DNA from: Puffinus mauretanicus
Lineage: Eukaryota; Chordata; Aves; Procellariiformes; Procellariidae
Reading direction: 5' to 3'
NCBI GenBank assembly: GCA_023333565.1
Contig: JAJKFH010000028.1
Coordinates: 248,001-312,000, forward strand
Length of the DNA stretch: 64,000 nt
Shown here: piece after piece, positions 24,801 to 39,800 of the stretch
Layout: each line of letters starts with the position of its first letter
Position numbering within the stretch: the first letter of the stretch is position 1
Program-made: the position numbers and the translations under genes
The notes under the pieces: generated by a model
Database searches by the model: none
The model's input: only the letters and a program-made list of their open reading frames with translations
What the model was told of the DNA's origin: nothing

Positions 24801-27800
24801 GTAGCCATTGTCCAAAATGCCTCTTTTAGGAACTGTTCTAGCCTGTTTGCAAAAAAAAGACAGAGATTTTTATTTTTTTATTTAGGGTATGGAAACGTGA
24901 CTAACCAGTGAAAGCATGAGGAATGTAACTAAACTACATGAAAGTACTATTCGCTCCAGTGATTTTTAAAAGAAAATCATTTGGAATATGAAACTATCAA
25001 AAATTAGGTAAAGCAGAAACCTTGAATCTGCACAAGCTTAAGCAACCAGCGTAATTAATAATAGTATTGTCTGTCCTATAGTTTGATAGTGGCCACTCTA
25101 TAAAAGAAGCTGGGTATCTTTGCTAGTCATGCTACAAAAATATCACCAAACAGAGAAGGTATCCAAGAGCTGACAAACCTAACATCCTCATTTAGCACGT
25201 TGGGTAAAATTCTTCACCAGCCACTGAAAATGGGCAGATCTCAACAACGTGATCAGGATTTTATCTCCAAGTATGTTTTCAAATCATAATTGGTTGATTA
25301 TTTTCATTACAGGATATTTTTTCTCAAGAAGTCTTGCTTTATTGCAACTAAATTTATCACAAAAAAAGGCTATATTTTAAAAGTTATTTAATTCGTGAAT
25401 CAGGATGGGGAAGCCTCACCTATGAATATCAGACTCAGCAAAAACAAAGCATTTTCAGTTTTGCATGTTTACCAGCTTTACCATCTTATAAGTAATGAGA
25501 ATTATTACATTGTATGTTAACAGCAAAACATGTTTGTTGAATTATGTCCACAAGATAGTAGTCCTGGAATCGCTGGAAAAACTCATACGGTTGGCAAGCT
25601 ATATGAACACTTGGTTCCTAGGGTTAGGGCTACCTTCCACTTCAATCACACTGGCTTTAGAAGAAACTTCATGGTGGAAGAATCCACTTTAACCTGAGAA
25701 AAATGAGAAGTCCTAGACCCTTTATCAGCATAGCCAGCCCAAACTATCGTGGATGATAGGGACTGATAGGGATTATAGACAGAGGGTGCATTGGTTTGTG
25801 TGACTCCTCCAGTCCCAGCTGCTGCCACACCTGTACGCCAGCCTGACCACAACTAGAAGATGTCACTTCACAGCACAGCCTTCCCACAGGACAGACCTGG
25901 CCCTATGTCCATGCAATTTCTTACTGCTCAAAATCTCTTTTTTGTGCCAGGAGGTATTCTTTTTTATAGCGATGTGCCAGCTGCTGCTTATAATGTGAGG
26001 AGAAAAAAGATGAAAAAAGGTGGGTTTCAGAAGAAAACTGGAGAGCTAATCTATTTTTCCATTGAAGTTCATGATCTAGGGGGTACTGAGATTCCAGTGT
26101 GATGAGCAATATATAAAAAATCTAGGGAAATCATTCCACTTAAACATGTGCATATACTTAACTCTATGTAGAAAGGTTAACATGAGAATTATACAAACAA
26201 AATATGAGAATTACACATGAGAATTATACAAACACCAAAATACTTAGCAACCAAAATTATATTTATCTGTATTGTGGGCGTTATATATGAATATATATTA
26301 ATATATTACATATTATATTATACTATATCTATTTATAGTATAGGCACATATAGATCTATATGTAACTATACATAGGTCTAGATATATTATATGTATGTAT
26401 ATCACATCTCTCTATATAATTTTAGACCACTTTCATGACATTTTTATCTGTTGTATCACCTGTTAATATGTTTCACTATTTCTTCTAGCCATTGGAAGGA
26501 CTCGCAACAAGACCCTGCCACCATCCTCAGCAGTGAAGGCTGGCAAACCTGAGTAAACCCGCTATACTGGCTTACATTTAAATTGCTGCATGTGTTAGAC
26601 TATCGCAATGTGCAAAGAGACTTTTGGCTGAAATTTATGTATCACAGAAGGAATGCAGCCGGTCAGACAAGAACCATTCAATTTTCCAGCAGGCACATTT
26701 AAATTTGACAGTGGTCTAATCCTTCTGAGAAGGTACATACCTCTAATATATTTTAGAGTGCATAGTAGCCTGAAGATTTGTGGGTCTTATTCAGATTTTC
26801 ATTTGACTTAAGCAGAGAAATTAACTAAGACTTCCAAGCAAAATTTAAACTTTTATTTTTAAGTCCATTACTGGAAGATATTTCTTCCATATTTATTTAA
26901 TATTTATACTGCAAAACCACTGATGAAATGTGCAGATATAGAAAAAATGACAGCTGATGAGTTAAGTAGGAGGTCTGCCCTGGAGTCACCTAGGATAAGA
27001 ACAGAATGTATGAAGTTCCCAACCAATCAAAAGCACCATGCACCATGTTCAGCACCACTTAATGAAGTTTCCAGCAGTAGAAGACTGCAGCAACAGAGAG
27101 AAGTAGATTAATTTTGCTGTCACCCACCTGCACTATGAAAGCAAAAGTCTCCTTTGTAACTACAGAGTGCCAAAGTCAGGATGATTACATTTTAAGTAGA
27201 CTCATAACCAGCCTGTTGATCTCTATCATGCACAGGATTAGACAGCAATGTTCTTTTTATAAAGTGCAAGCACATTCCTTTGCCAGAAGGAGCTAGGAAA
27301 GCTGTGTTGCAGTATGAGAAGTGCTTCAGAAGCAACCTATTCCAGCTGAGCAGAAAAAAAAAAAGGGGGAGGCGATGATGGATTTGGAATCACTGACCAG
27401 AAGAAAAGAGACTGCAGCAGAGGCAGAAGAAAGCAAGAAAAAGAAAACTTAGCTATGCTGGTGAGGTACAACTAGAAATATGCAGATTTACTATTGGTGG
27501 TTTATGCAGAGAATAATATTTACAAGTTTTGACATGGGCTCAGTGAAACCCTAAAAGCTTTTCCTCCCCTCTTTCTTTAAATTTTCCTAAGTGAGAGGAA
27601 ACATTTTTCATTTAAATAATGTGAGGAAACATTGAATAACCCAGACAAATTAAACCTAATTTGTATTTGTGTACGTCAGTGATAAGGACTACAGCAAACA
27701 CGGGAGGGAGGGAAGGAAGGGGCAGGAGGAGAGCGGGGAAGGAATTGTGCATGGAGAAACCACGAAGAAATTCTAGAGGGAAGCCTTTCACAGAGTTGCA

Positions 27801-30800
27801 TCATCCAACTTCAACACAACCCTACACGCTTCATGTAAATATAATCTCACCTAAGTTCAGTGCTGAAACCAGAGCCAATGTTCAACTCCTCAGGCACCTG
27901 CTTACAAGGCAAAAAAGCCAACTGGCAGCTGGCTTCGTCGCCCTGTGGTTTCCATGTAAAGGGGAGGAGGACGAGTATGAGTTGTCAGGATAAATGAAGC
28001 ACTACTCCCTCATGACAGTCTTTGCTGAATGTATTTGGACTCATTTTATTAGTTTCTCTCTCTTTTTAATTCTAATTTTCTGTTACGTAGTATTATGCTC
28101 TGAGGAGACCCGGGAATGGGAAGATCTCCAGCTGCTTGGCCAGCATCGGTGGAACATGCCACCCACCCCAGTATCACACCCCAAGCTGGCAGGGCTCGCC
28201 ACAGACGGGGGGACGGCTCTAGCCAGCTGACCGAGAGTGCCTCCCAGGCTGGAAGCCTTTTTTCAAGCAGGGAACGAAAGGAGCTGACTGCCTTCCAATT
28301 CAGCTTCCCAGCCTTGGCACGCACAGCCCATGGTCTTTCCACAGACGCTCCCAGGTGTAGCTGATATTATCACTACAAGCAAGAAGACTCAATGCACGGA
28401 AATCTTTTCCTAGCCACTTCTCTTCATCTTGCTAGTGAGAATTTTTCAATCCATAAACCACAAATAAGAGAAGCTGAAGAGGGATGCGTTAGATGGAAAC
28501 AAGGATAAGCAGAAAAGAGAAACACGGGGAAAGAACAAGAAGTGGTCACATTCCTAAAACGGAAGGTGAAGTAACCAGAGAGGCACCAAGTAAGAACAAA
28601 TGTCAGGCAAAGACAGAAATTGGTGGGACTTTTGCATAACAGCTGGAGATATGAAAGTTTTAAGAGGCATCTGGAAGAGAAAATGCTCTGAGGGAGAGGA
28701 AGGAAGAGTTAAATTAGTGAAGTGAGAAGAAAAAATCTAATGAAGGATTACAAATGCCAGACGCGATAGGGCATGTAAAGCTGCATGTAACCTGCATGTA
28801 AAGCTAGAGTCAGGTTTTGGATGTCTCTGTGAATACCCACATGAAGTGGAGATACTGTGTGCAGACTCATTGTCTTTTGCCCCCAACTGCAGCAGCAAAC
28901 TGAAAATAGCAGATGGGCACACTGAGAAAGACTAGCATTGCTACTGGCTATAATTGATTACTTCAAAGTGACAGGCTAATGATAAAACCCTGCTGGGAGC
29001 CCAGAATTGGAGATATTCAGGAGGGCAGAGAGATCTACTGAAGGACTGTTTACAGGGAATTTGGAATATTTTTAAATAGATGGGTTTTGCCCTACAATTT
29101 TAATATATCTGCTCTCATGCCAAAGTATAAACAGATAATTATTTCAGTGGCATCAGTGGAGTGACTCTTCATCTTCTACACAGCAGATCAAACTCTATTA
29201 CAGTTAATCAGGGTTAGCCCAGTGCTGCAGTCCTCTAAAACTACATTTCATTTTCCAACATAAAAGCACACTTCAGCTATCACATGCAATTGTGCTGAGG
29301 GAGATGTTTATAAATTCACCTGCAGCAAAACATTTACACACATGGAAGGCAGAGATAAAAGATATTATAACTGGCCATCAGGAAAATTTATCCCTGAACG
29401 TAAAGTAAGTCTGGCTTACTTCAAGAAGCAAGCAAAGGACAACAGCTTTGTCTTCCAGTTAGTTGCAAGTGCAAAGAGACAGTCATCATTTGGGGAAGAG
29501 TGCCAGCCCTGATTCTACGGTATCAGCGTTAGCCTGTCACTCCTGATGGAATATAATCAGGGTAAAAGTACAAGCTATGTTCATAGCATGACTGAGTAAT
29601 TCTCAGCACATACAATACAAACCTCTCCTCATCCAAGCACTGTGTAACCCTGTAGTACAAAGAAACCGTGAAAGAAGAATCTAGCCGTTATCTATTGTCA
29701 GATTAAACTGTTCAGAACAGATAAGAAATGTGACAACCCTGCCTCTAAGTACGGGGCATGGCATGTAGTACGTTCAAGAGCTTTGCAGAAAGACCTCGGT
29801 GAAGAAGGACCTGTCAGGCTCCAGGAGAAGTGGGTGCAGAGTACCACTAATTAGTTTGACTGACTGCAGGCTTGGCTACCGTTCTGGGGATGACTCACGT
29901 TCCCTGAAGGGTCATGGTATAGCAAACCCTTACGCTTCTGCGATGTTTGGACAGAGCATAGCAACAATTAAGTGCATTACTATTCAATGCATAACTGTAT
30001 TCTGCAAAGGGCATAAGTTTATGCAAACTGGATTTCTTCACTAAGTGACCAACAGCATGCTTGAAGGCTCACTCAGGGTTCCCTTGCTCTGCCTCTCTCT
30101 GGGGCAACCTCTCTGTTTCTTCGGTTCACAATTTGTACCATGACATCTGTTTATTTCAGAAAGAACCCCAGAAATTTCTTTGCTGTTATAAGGCAGAGGC
30201 CACGGATCCTAGGGGTTTATTTGAAATGTAATTAAAATACAGCACATCTTGCTATCCTACAATAAGCGTGGCTTAAGTGTAATTTGTTCACATTTCTACA
30301 ATAAACTTACTATAACTTTGCCAGGCATCATATTCATTACTTCATGCCTTTAAACATGAGCCAACTGGGGCTCGTATAAAGGAATTTTTATCTTATTTTC
30401 ATTCCAATGTACAAAATGGAATTCGCCAATTCATGTGCATGACAACTATTTTTAACTAACTGAAATCCTCTTTGCTTTACAATTCTCTATGTACAGGTGT
30501 CCTCCATAATCCCTAAGTCCTATCAATAACTACATCTGCAAAACCTTCTGTTGAAAACCCAACATATCTTTGTTGGTATGAGCAAGAAAATGACTTGCAG
30601 TAGATTATTTCACAGCTGGAGCAAGACAGGCATTGGGCACAAGATCATGACCTATACTCTCAAAATTCAAGCCTTGATCTTCTCCCCAGATCTTGTGGTA
30701 ACTTCATAACTCACTGACACTGTCTGGCAGCCATCTAGTTTCTAAGAGAGTTAAGATTTGCCAGTTCATTCCAGCTGAGATCTTCAAAGCAGCCAACTGG

Positions 30801-33800
30801 ACAAGCACCCAGCTGTCATTCAAAACTGGGAAGTCTGGAGAAGCCATCCTCTCTTTCTTCATCAGCAGATGCGAAAGCTTTCTCCTTGGACAAGCTCCAT
30901 GTCAATCTGCTTGCCACAGAAGCAGAAAAAACTTGATTTTGTAACATGAAGTGTTTAGATAAAAGACATGAAAGTATTGTTAAACAAGGAAAATGAGGCC
31001 GCAAGGCCTCACTAGGATAATGAAAATCATACAAGGACCTTCTCCTCTTGGCCTCCTTTTCCCTTCCTATTTTTCAATCTCTACAGGAGTCAGTGGGAGT
31101 TTTATCCTCGCAAGCCCTTTACGTTCCCATCAATGCTGTTGTCTTCACAATGACTCTCTGCCTCGTCATTTGTGTTTTCATTGTTTATAACAGGAGAATC
31201 CTACGCTGTTCCTCTCAGTTACATTTTAAAAATGAAATGTAAACATGAACATTCTGCTCTTATTTTGGGCAAAAAGAAAGCTTTGTTGGTTTGTAGGTGG
31301 CTGAATGAAAAAGACAGAGAAGGTAGGGAAAAAAAGAGGAGCGATAGGGAATGAAAAGAACAAAAATGTAAATAAAAAAACCTGGAAAACCTAAACGAGC
31401 CATCTTTCAGGCTGTGCTGGTTTTGGCTGATGAGCAATACAGGTTTAATTCCTCTTGCTCATGTGGTAAAACCAAAAAGTATGTATCACATTATGCGAGA
31501 ATGTTTTTTTCCAAATTTTTATCTGTGCCTTGGGAGCTCCTGCAGACATTAATTAGTTCCTTCTGCCCTCCTGAAAGGGCTGCAGATCTGGCATTATCAC
31601 TATATATTTACTTGGAAGTGAGGCTCCTACAGTGTATTACCCAAGTTTTAAAAATAATGAATCCTTTTTCTAAGCATTGTTTAGTATGATTTCAAGGTAA
31701 CAAAACTGCTTTATGAAAGCACATCCTCACTGAATAGATTGAATTGTTAATTTTTATTATTCTGTTTCCTGGCCACAGACAGGTTTACATGTTAAATACT
31801 GTCCATACTCAGATAAATTTTAAAAAACACGTGCTTTAAACAAAAAACAACCCTGAAGCATCCACAACTGTGGTTTTGACACAGTTGCAAGATACTGTAG
31901 AAAGCTAATTCATTCCATAGCCCAGCAGAGGAAAGACCCTCCAAACCCTGGCCAAGGATTTGCTAGAGAAAAGCGAGGAAACACAAGGCTTTGAACCATT
32001 TGTTTGGATAATTCCTCTATCCCTCGGTTCATGCACTAACCCTGACCCATGCTATTATACGCTTGAGAGCAGCACACTAAAGCAAGCCAAAGGGATCCAG
32101 AGGGAGGGATGAAGGGCAGGGAATAACTAAGTGGGATGATATATGTAAGAGCATTTTTTAACAGATGGTTGTACGTTACATTGCACACATTTCTGAACAC
32201 AGCCCTCACACTCCTGTGTGACTGTGCAGCACCTCATGTGCTCTGGGTACTAGAACACAATAAATCAGTACAATTACTAGGGCAGACAAATAACTTGTAG
32301 AGAATTGACTGGCACTGGTGGATCAGAGAGTGCCAGAACAGAGCTAGTTATGCTGCAGAGTTGCTCACATGCTGCAACACTAAGCATGTCTGTAGTAGCA
32401 TCTCGCACCCTAAAAAGAGAACTAAAACTCACACAGTTTACCCATCTAATGCCTTTGCTTCTCTTTACATCTAGTAATAAGGAGACGGCATTTTGGCAGG
32501 AAAAAATCTGCACAGCAGGTCCCCTTTTGCAGTGGCGCAGGCTAGCAATGACCACAAGGATCTCAGGCACATCACAAGGAAAAGAGTCTACCAGACAGCG
32601 GGAGAAGCTTCTCCCACAGAGGACAGAAATTGCCTATTTAGTGTCAGGAGTTTTTGCAGCAAAAGCGAATTCAAAGCCAAGTGGAGAGAAAACAGTATCA
32701 GCAAAGCATACGGAATTGCACGTTTATCTTTGAGAATATCAACTTATTTTGTTCAACTTTTTTTTTTTTTTTAAAGAGAATAAAACCTGCCCTTGACTGC
32801 TGATGAAGGTGAAGGATGTCTCAAATGATTAAGTGGCCAGAGAATGATGCAAATATCTTAAAATGTAATAAAGTTTTTGGCAGGTCTGCTGATCTCATGG
32901 AATTTTAATATTTACATTGTTTTGTCATTTTGGAAATCTAACAAGCGTTTCTTCACCCAGCCACGCTAGTGGCTAAGGGTTCTCTGGCTTGCAGTTTGTG
33001 TTGTTACTGTAAAATGAGGCTCTGAGCTACTGCTCTCCCAAGACTATACATCTTTACTGCCAACATTTCATACTATTTGGCCAGACAGTAATTCTTCACT
33101 TGCCTTCCTTAAAGCAGTCCTGTCCCATATTTTTTTGGCAGAAACTAGTCAGTCGTTTCTGGTTTGCTGAGGTCTTCTGTCCTTTCTCCCTCCCTAGTCT
33201 CACAAGTAAACAACACAAAAAGCTGCTGTTCTGCTGTTGTAGCATCCATTACTTTCTGTGCCAAAGCCCTTGCATTTTAAAATATTTGCTATATTGGAAT
33301 ACTGGATTAAGAGAGCTAGAAAATTAAAATCTGCTACCCTGGCCACGGAAAAAATAAAAGGCAGTGAGTGACTACGGAGTGCAGGTAATAGATTCCACTT
33401 TGAAAACACACAGTGTTGAATTTTTACTCATTACTTTTGTCCTCTTAATATTTTTAAAAGAATACTAATTGTAAACATCACGCAAAAGTAGGTGCAAAAG
33501 TATTCAGGACAATATTATATTTTTGCATCTCATGGGTTTTGAAAAGGAAACAGAGAACACTTGTATTTTTAAGGACAGAAAGTATATTTTTGGTAAGTTG
33601 CTACAATGACAGAGTATGCTTGCACTCTTCACAGTTACTTTGTGTTTACGATAATCATCACAACTCAATCAGGGTCAGCTCTGAAACTTAAACTTCAGTC
33701 TAACTAGTTGTAGACAGTTGCTTAATGTAGACCAAAGTCTGATGACTCCTAACATTTTCACAACCACATTAATTAACCATCTTTTAATTAGTATAGAGGG

Positions 33801-36800
33801 TCAACTCAACTCATAGCAGTTATTTAATACAAACTGTGGCAGGGACCCAGTAAGTATGTACAGTACGCTACTGTAACACAGAACAGTAATAACAGACTTC
33901 TGCCGTTCCCGTTACAGCTCAAGATTTTGCCATGCAATGATTTTCATTTAACAGGTAGTCAAAGAGAACTTCGTGTACATAGGTTGTTTCCAATAACTAA
34001 AAATGTTTAACCATTCCCATGATACCAAGAGAGGTTTTATTAATCTCTTCTGGGCTGTTCAGCTTTTCAAACATAACCAATTTTCCAACTTGCGCATTTT
34101 TTAAAGAGTTCATTCTCTAGCAAACTTAACCTCTATGAAAATTAAACCTATTACATGGAAAAAAAGGGAATTGAGTTTGACAAAGGACAGTTTGACATTG
34201 CTGCAGTTAGCTGTGCAATAAACCTTTTTCAGATCAAGAGTTCTTGATTATTAACATGTAGTGACAAAGCAGTCTATAATTGCCACGAAGTACCATCCAT
34301 CCAAGGCATAACAAAAATCTTTCATTTGCTTCCAAAGCGCTTTCACTCTTTCTCTTTCCTTCCTTCCTTTCCTTCCTTCCTTCTTTCCTTCCTTCCTTCC
34401 TCCCTCCCTCCCTCCCTCCCTCCCTCCCTCCCTTCCTCCCTCCCTCCCTTCCTTCCTTCCTTCTTTCTCTCCATCCCTCTTTCTCTCCTCCCCTCCTTTA
34501 TTTCTTTCAATAATTTTCCTGGTAGTCTTCTACATGCATGCCAAAATCTTCCAACATTTGTCTCACTTGGCAGCTTAAAGGACATGGTTATCTATGAAAT
34601 TCTACTAGCTAGTCAGATTTTTTTTCCTGCCCTCTGCCAACACAATTTTATGATTACATATCAGACCCACAGTCCTGTCATGGTTGTAGAAGGACCAACA
34701 TGAAGGACTGGTGCCTCTTTCTGTATATGATTCACAACACACAAATAAATATCTGTATGCAAACAAGAGCATTTTAACACATTCAGTCAAAGCAATTGAA
34801 CCAAGCTGTCTGTGGCATGAACACTCACAGTCAAAAAGAATAATCCAACCTGCTCATTATGTATTTCAACACATATTACAACAGTAAAGCACTCACACAC
34901 AATGTTATCAGGAATAATGTTGTAACTGGATATTTTCCCGAGAGCTTTGCAAGGCTGGATGAAGGATTCTTCACTTACTTAACAGTGTGTTCTTACAAGC
35001 TAATTTTCCATATTATCTTTACAGCACTGACTTTTCAGGCTGTTTGACCTCCACTACACCATACAGCAGCACTGCCTAAAAACATTTTGTAGGGAGAACG
35101 CTGTATAACAGATGGAGAGGAGAAGGGTGCAACAGGAGAATACCTGAGAATGCTTGGAGACCCAGTGGCGCAAGACATTTAGGACGCGATTCGTGGCTGC
35201 TCTGCGTATTATGAACTCTTTGTCGCACATGCGTTCAGAATTGTTAAATCCTGTGGGGAAAAAACACACATTAAAGTTAATGGAGGCAGCAAAAATTCAA
35301 ATACAATATGAATAACTTGGGTAAACTGAAAGCTCATAGAACATTTATGTGTAATAAAAGGAAAGATGCCTATATAGACTTTCAAATAGGACCATTTAGA
35401 CTGCTGAAATTCTGCAAGATCAGTAGAATATAACCCTGCCTATCATAACTAATACAGACACCTGCTTGGGTCAGCATTCAGTTTTAGAAAGATGAATATC
35501 TGCCTGCATCATTAACATCAGAAGTCCCTCCAGTATGGAAGAAAGTAACAGTAAAAACCAGAACCAGACCAAAAATGTACAGGGCCTGTAATCAAGCAGA
35601 CTACAGAAGGAAAGTAAGTATGATTTAGAAGGGGGAAAGAGGTAAATTCCAGAAGTGGTAAAGAAATAGGGGAGGATAGTAAACAGAAGAAGAACGTAAA
35701 CACAAGAAATGTTCCTTTGTAAGAGCAGTATTTTACAGGCTCTACTATTCAACAAAGACTGTTCAAATAAGCTATTTGGTTTTTTACCACTGGGGTGACA
35801 AGAAAGTGGGAAGGTATACAGCAAACACATCTACAACCCCAGCTGCCTGAAAACAAAGCATTTCCCCTCACATCTTGTAAAGACAACTTTTTTTTTAGTC
35901 AGCAATATTTACTTATACAGAAATCATTTTAAAAACAAAGTTTCTTCCTACATTCACGCTATTGCTTCTTTCTCTTCTCATTCAGCTTTAGCTCTATCAT
36001 AAATACCATCTGTATGATAAAATAATGATCACATTACCTTAATAATAATATCACTACATTAAAGCCCCGAATTTTAAAAAGAAATAGATAACTCTGAAAA
36101 TGCACTTGAGAAGTTTACATTTTTCTAAGTTTCTGTTAGATTTGATCTTACACTGTGCTGCTTTCCATTTCACTCAGTGCAGAGTTGTTCCAAAGAACAA
36201 CTGGAAACACCCTTCCGTATGACCAATACTTTACTATTTTTTTGCATAAAAGCTTTTCAAAAGTCTGTGTATTATTATAAACAGCTAAGGCAGATTAAAC
36301 TTTATTTATTCTGTGAGAAACCCATTGGAGGTATTCTAGTGTCAATTTTGCTCTATTTTTATTAAAGACAATCAAAAAAATCCAAATTGCTGCTTTATAT
36401 TTTTGGAAAGATAAGCAGGAAAAGAAGTTTAACTGTGGTCTTACATCTTTTACTGCAAGTTGGATCCCAAACCCCAAATCTATTTTCTACATTGATGTTT
36501 CATGGAAGTTTTTTAAACTATGGCATATTACACTGCAGTTGACATCTAAGATTCAATATCAAAGGAAGTTTCATATTAAAACATCTTCAGGAGTTTCATT
36601 GCCCATAAACAGCAAAGTACACAAAATCTCTTGAGGCTTTACTCAGTAAAAGGTAACCTAGGCAACATTTTGTGTGTTAATTTTCTATGCCTTTCACAGT
36701 TAACCTCTTGCAGAAGCAATTAGGCATACACATTATAAACTGTTCAATTAGCCACTTAATTGCAGCAATGAAAGTCACAATGAAAATTATATATTAAAGC

Positions 36801-39800
36801 AGTGGAGTCTTTATCAAAGTAACATTAAGGAAAAGAAGTTTCAGTAAGCTGGAACGAAAACAGAAAGAAACCTACAGAGACAGTTTTCAGTTGCCTGCAA
36901 AAAGAATAAAAAGAGTAAGAAAGGAAAAAGGAAAATCTCCAGAGACCACTTCAGCAAACTTCTATGGTGCTCAGAATTTCATCAATTTTTAAGCAGTAAT
37001 TATCTTGTTGCGGAGAATAACCAACGTGTTCACTCAGATCCACATTGTCAGTACTTAATGTTGATGTCTCGAACCTATAAATGGAGACCTCCATTTTTGT
37101 AAGAAAAGAACTTAGCTGAACATAGATGCATGTGTGAATTTAACTCTGAGTGGGTGACTGTACATCTTCAGGTGTTCAACTTCAAATAAATAACTAAATC
37201 AGCGAAATACATTTTCTTCAAAATAAAACTGGAACTCTATTAACTCCATTCTGACCTTGTTTTTAAATACCAAAAAACTCGGAAAGCCAGGATGTGTTTC
37301 CTTCTTTCTTCACACCACATTTATAATTTATTGTTCTTTATAGAAACAAAAAAGAATCTGCAAGTCCTCAAGCAACACTCACTGTCCAAGACTTAAATCT
37401 GCAGATTGATTTTGAAGAAGATCATGTTTACAACATTTTCTTGTGGAAATGGAATGGAGTAGAATACCCACTGTTCTCCGTATACTGGCTTAGCGTCCTT
37501 CCATTTGGATGTCTGGCTTTACCTCAAGGTTTTCCCCCTTGTTTTGAGTAACAGTAGATCTCAGGTAGGCTCCAGATTCAGTAGCTTTGACAACAGGTCA
37601 GCAGAGTTAGGCCATAAGCCAGAGCCAGTTATGCTGCAGAATAATACATGGAGTCCTTGGACCTTCCTGAGGCAACAGAGGATGTAGCACGACAAAGCTA
37701 CTGGGACTTGCAGTGTTCAGAAAAAGAAGCCTCTGCTTCTGTTTCTCTTCTACGATCTACCATGCTACTTCCAAGCAAATGCTTCTGCATAGACATGGAA
37801 CGAACACGGAGCAGTTCAGGATAAAGGGATTGATTATACTCCCACTTCAAAAAGTGGTGACAATGTTCTGGGCAATGGTGGAGACTTGCACTACAACAGA
37901 GATGAAGGTGAAGAACAGCCCCTCATGAAGACAGAGGTATGCAAGTCACCATTGACCAGTGTGGAGAGATCTGCAGAAGCAAAGCGCATGATCCTCTCTA
38001 GGTCTATCACCAGAAGACATTGCAAAGGGTGAACCTGTTTAATGGTGTTTAGCACACTGCGAGCTCTTAGCTATTCCATCCTGAACTGACTTGTAACTGA
38101 AGCAGAAGACAGGACTGACAGCGTGCGGTAGAGATCGTTACCATCCACTTCATTAAAATGCCCATCAGGCACAGATTAATTAGATTAGTCTCAAAATCAG
38201 AAGTTACTTAATAACTGCTACTATTCACTGGATAAGCTTAAGTGGATGTATATACATGATTTTTTCATTAAAATTACAGACAATAGCCACCATTTTTTGA
38301 TCTATTCACCTATATATCAGAAGACTATATAAGTGTAAAGTTATACATAGATAGATACCAGCAAATCTATTCAAAACTAATGTGTCAGCTCCCTTTCAGT
38401 CAGTACAGCAACAGCTAAAAACCCCACCATTTAAAGCGGTGGATTGTATCATTCCTGATACTAAGAAAATTATGTCATGTTATTAACCTAAACAAAAGTT
38501 AGTGAATATTGAAGGTGAAAGCAAAAGAAATCTCAGTAGTTCTTACAGTCACTGAATAGATCTTTTCATTAACCAAAAGGTGAAAACACGTAAGAGAAAA
38601 GGTACTCAAGAACATTCAAATTGCACAGAAGACTGGTATCAATTTCAGGATCCTACAAAACTCAGAAAAAATAGAAAAAATGCTAGCTGCAAACAAGTAA
38701 GATAAGTAACTTTTTGGTCTTATAACTTCAATAGAAAAGGTCTAAACAAAACACTTAAAAAACCCCAATAAAAACTTACTGCCACAGCTGCATTAATATA
38801 GAAGCAGAAACATGCAAAACCAAGTCCTTGGTTAGCATTGGTTTTGCTCCTCCTAACTTTCAAAGCCACACGGACTTTGGGACAGAAACTGCAAAGGGGA
38901 GATAACGAGACTAGGATGTGATGAAGCCTCTACAGAAGCTATCCAAGCACGCATCAGTGATGGTGCCATCAGTGTTTCCTGCACTTTTCACAGTGCAAAT
39001 TCCTTCTAATACATCAGCTTTACTGCTGCTCCTTACTTCCTCCTCTCTCTTTCTGCCCACCTAATCATCTCCTAATATAACTCCAAACAAAACCCTGAGC
39101 CACCATGACAACTGCAACTATTCCATATGCACAGCCTACTTGTTTATGTATATTTTAAAGAGCCCAGTATATGACATTATCTGGGGCTGCACATTCATGT
39201 CGCCACTTACAGATAACCCACGTGTCTGCTGCTGTCTACACTGCAAAAGGTAACCTAAATCCTCCAATCCTGTCTAGTTTTGCAACAGGTAACAGTGGTG
39301 CTAGTCTAGCAGGAACTCCAAGCTACCTCACCTCCTGCAAAAAAACAGGTCACAGCCATGGGCCATACTTCACCCGCTCCGCCTGTCCATATGTAAGAGT
39401 GAAACTGGACCTCCACTATATGACTGCGCAAAGTATGCAACATGAAATTTTGACGTGGTTTAACTCTGGTAGGCAGCTAAAAGAAAGGGTGCTGACCCAC
39501 AGACTAGACTTGTGAACTGAGGCTTCAGGTCAGATGTTGATCTGCAAGGAACAAGATTTCATCACACCTCTGAGGCATATCTCAGAGAGCATCCTACTAA
39601 ACAGTTTCCAGTTAAACTTTTAGCATTGCTGCATCCACTCTATTATTCCCCTATTTCCCTACCTATTTTGGGGCTAGGAACAGTTTTTAACTCTGATTAT
39701 ACAGTCCCTAGCATAATATCATTCCTGTCCATGACTTGGACTTGGAGGCACTCTTAGCCACATAGGCTATAAATTGAGGTGGGTTGAAAGATTAACAAAA

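Larger units (their letters stand above)
23316..35143 (-). other. RASGRF2 intron e6-e7 (11.8 kb)
   Basis: GT-AG intron. It holds an AT palindromic tract (26276-26425), a G-quadruplex motif (27702-27722), a GC-richer patch (28100-28360), a 142-codon chance frame (32305-32733, plus) and a pure pyrimidine tract (34346-34499). Long T runs are at 23400-23415 and 32758-32772. No nested gene was recognised. Confidence 0.8.

Noticed and set aside
34280..34703. Ser/Pro/Leu-rich and Glu/Arg/Gly-rich open frames
   Set aside because: They are translations of the (CCTT/CCCT)n repeat on both strands, not genes.
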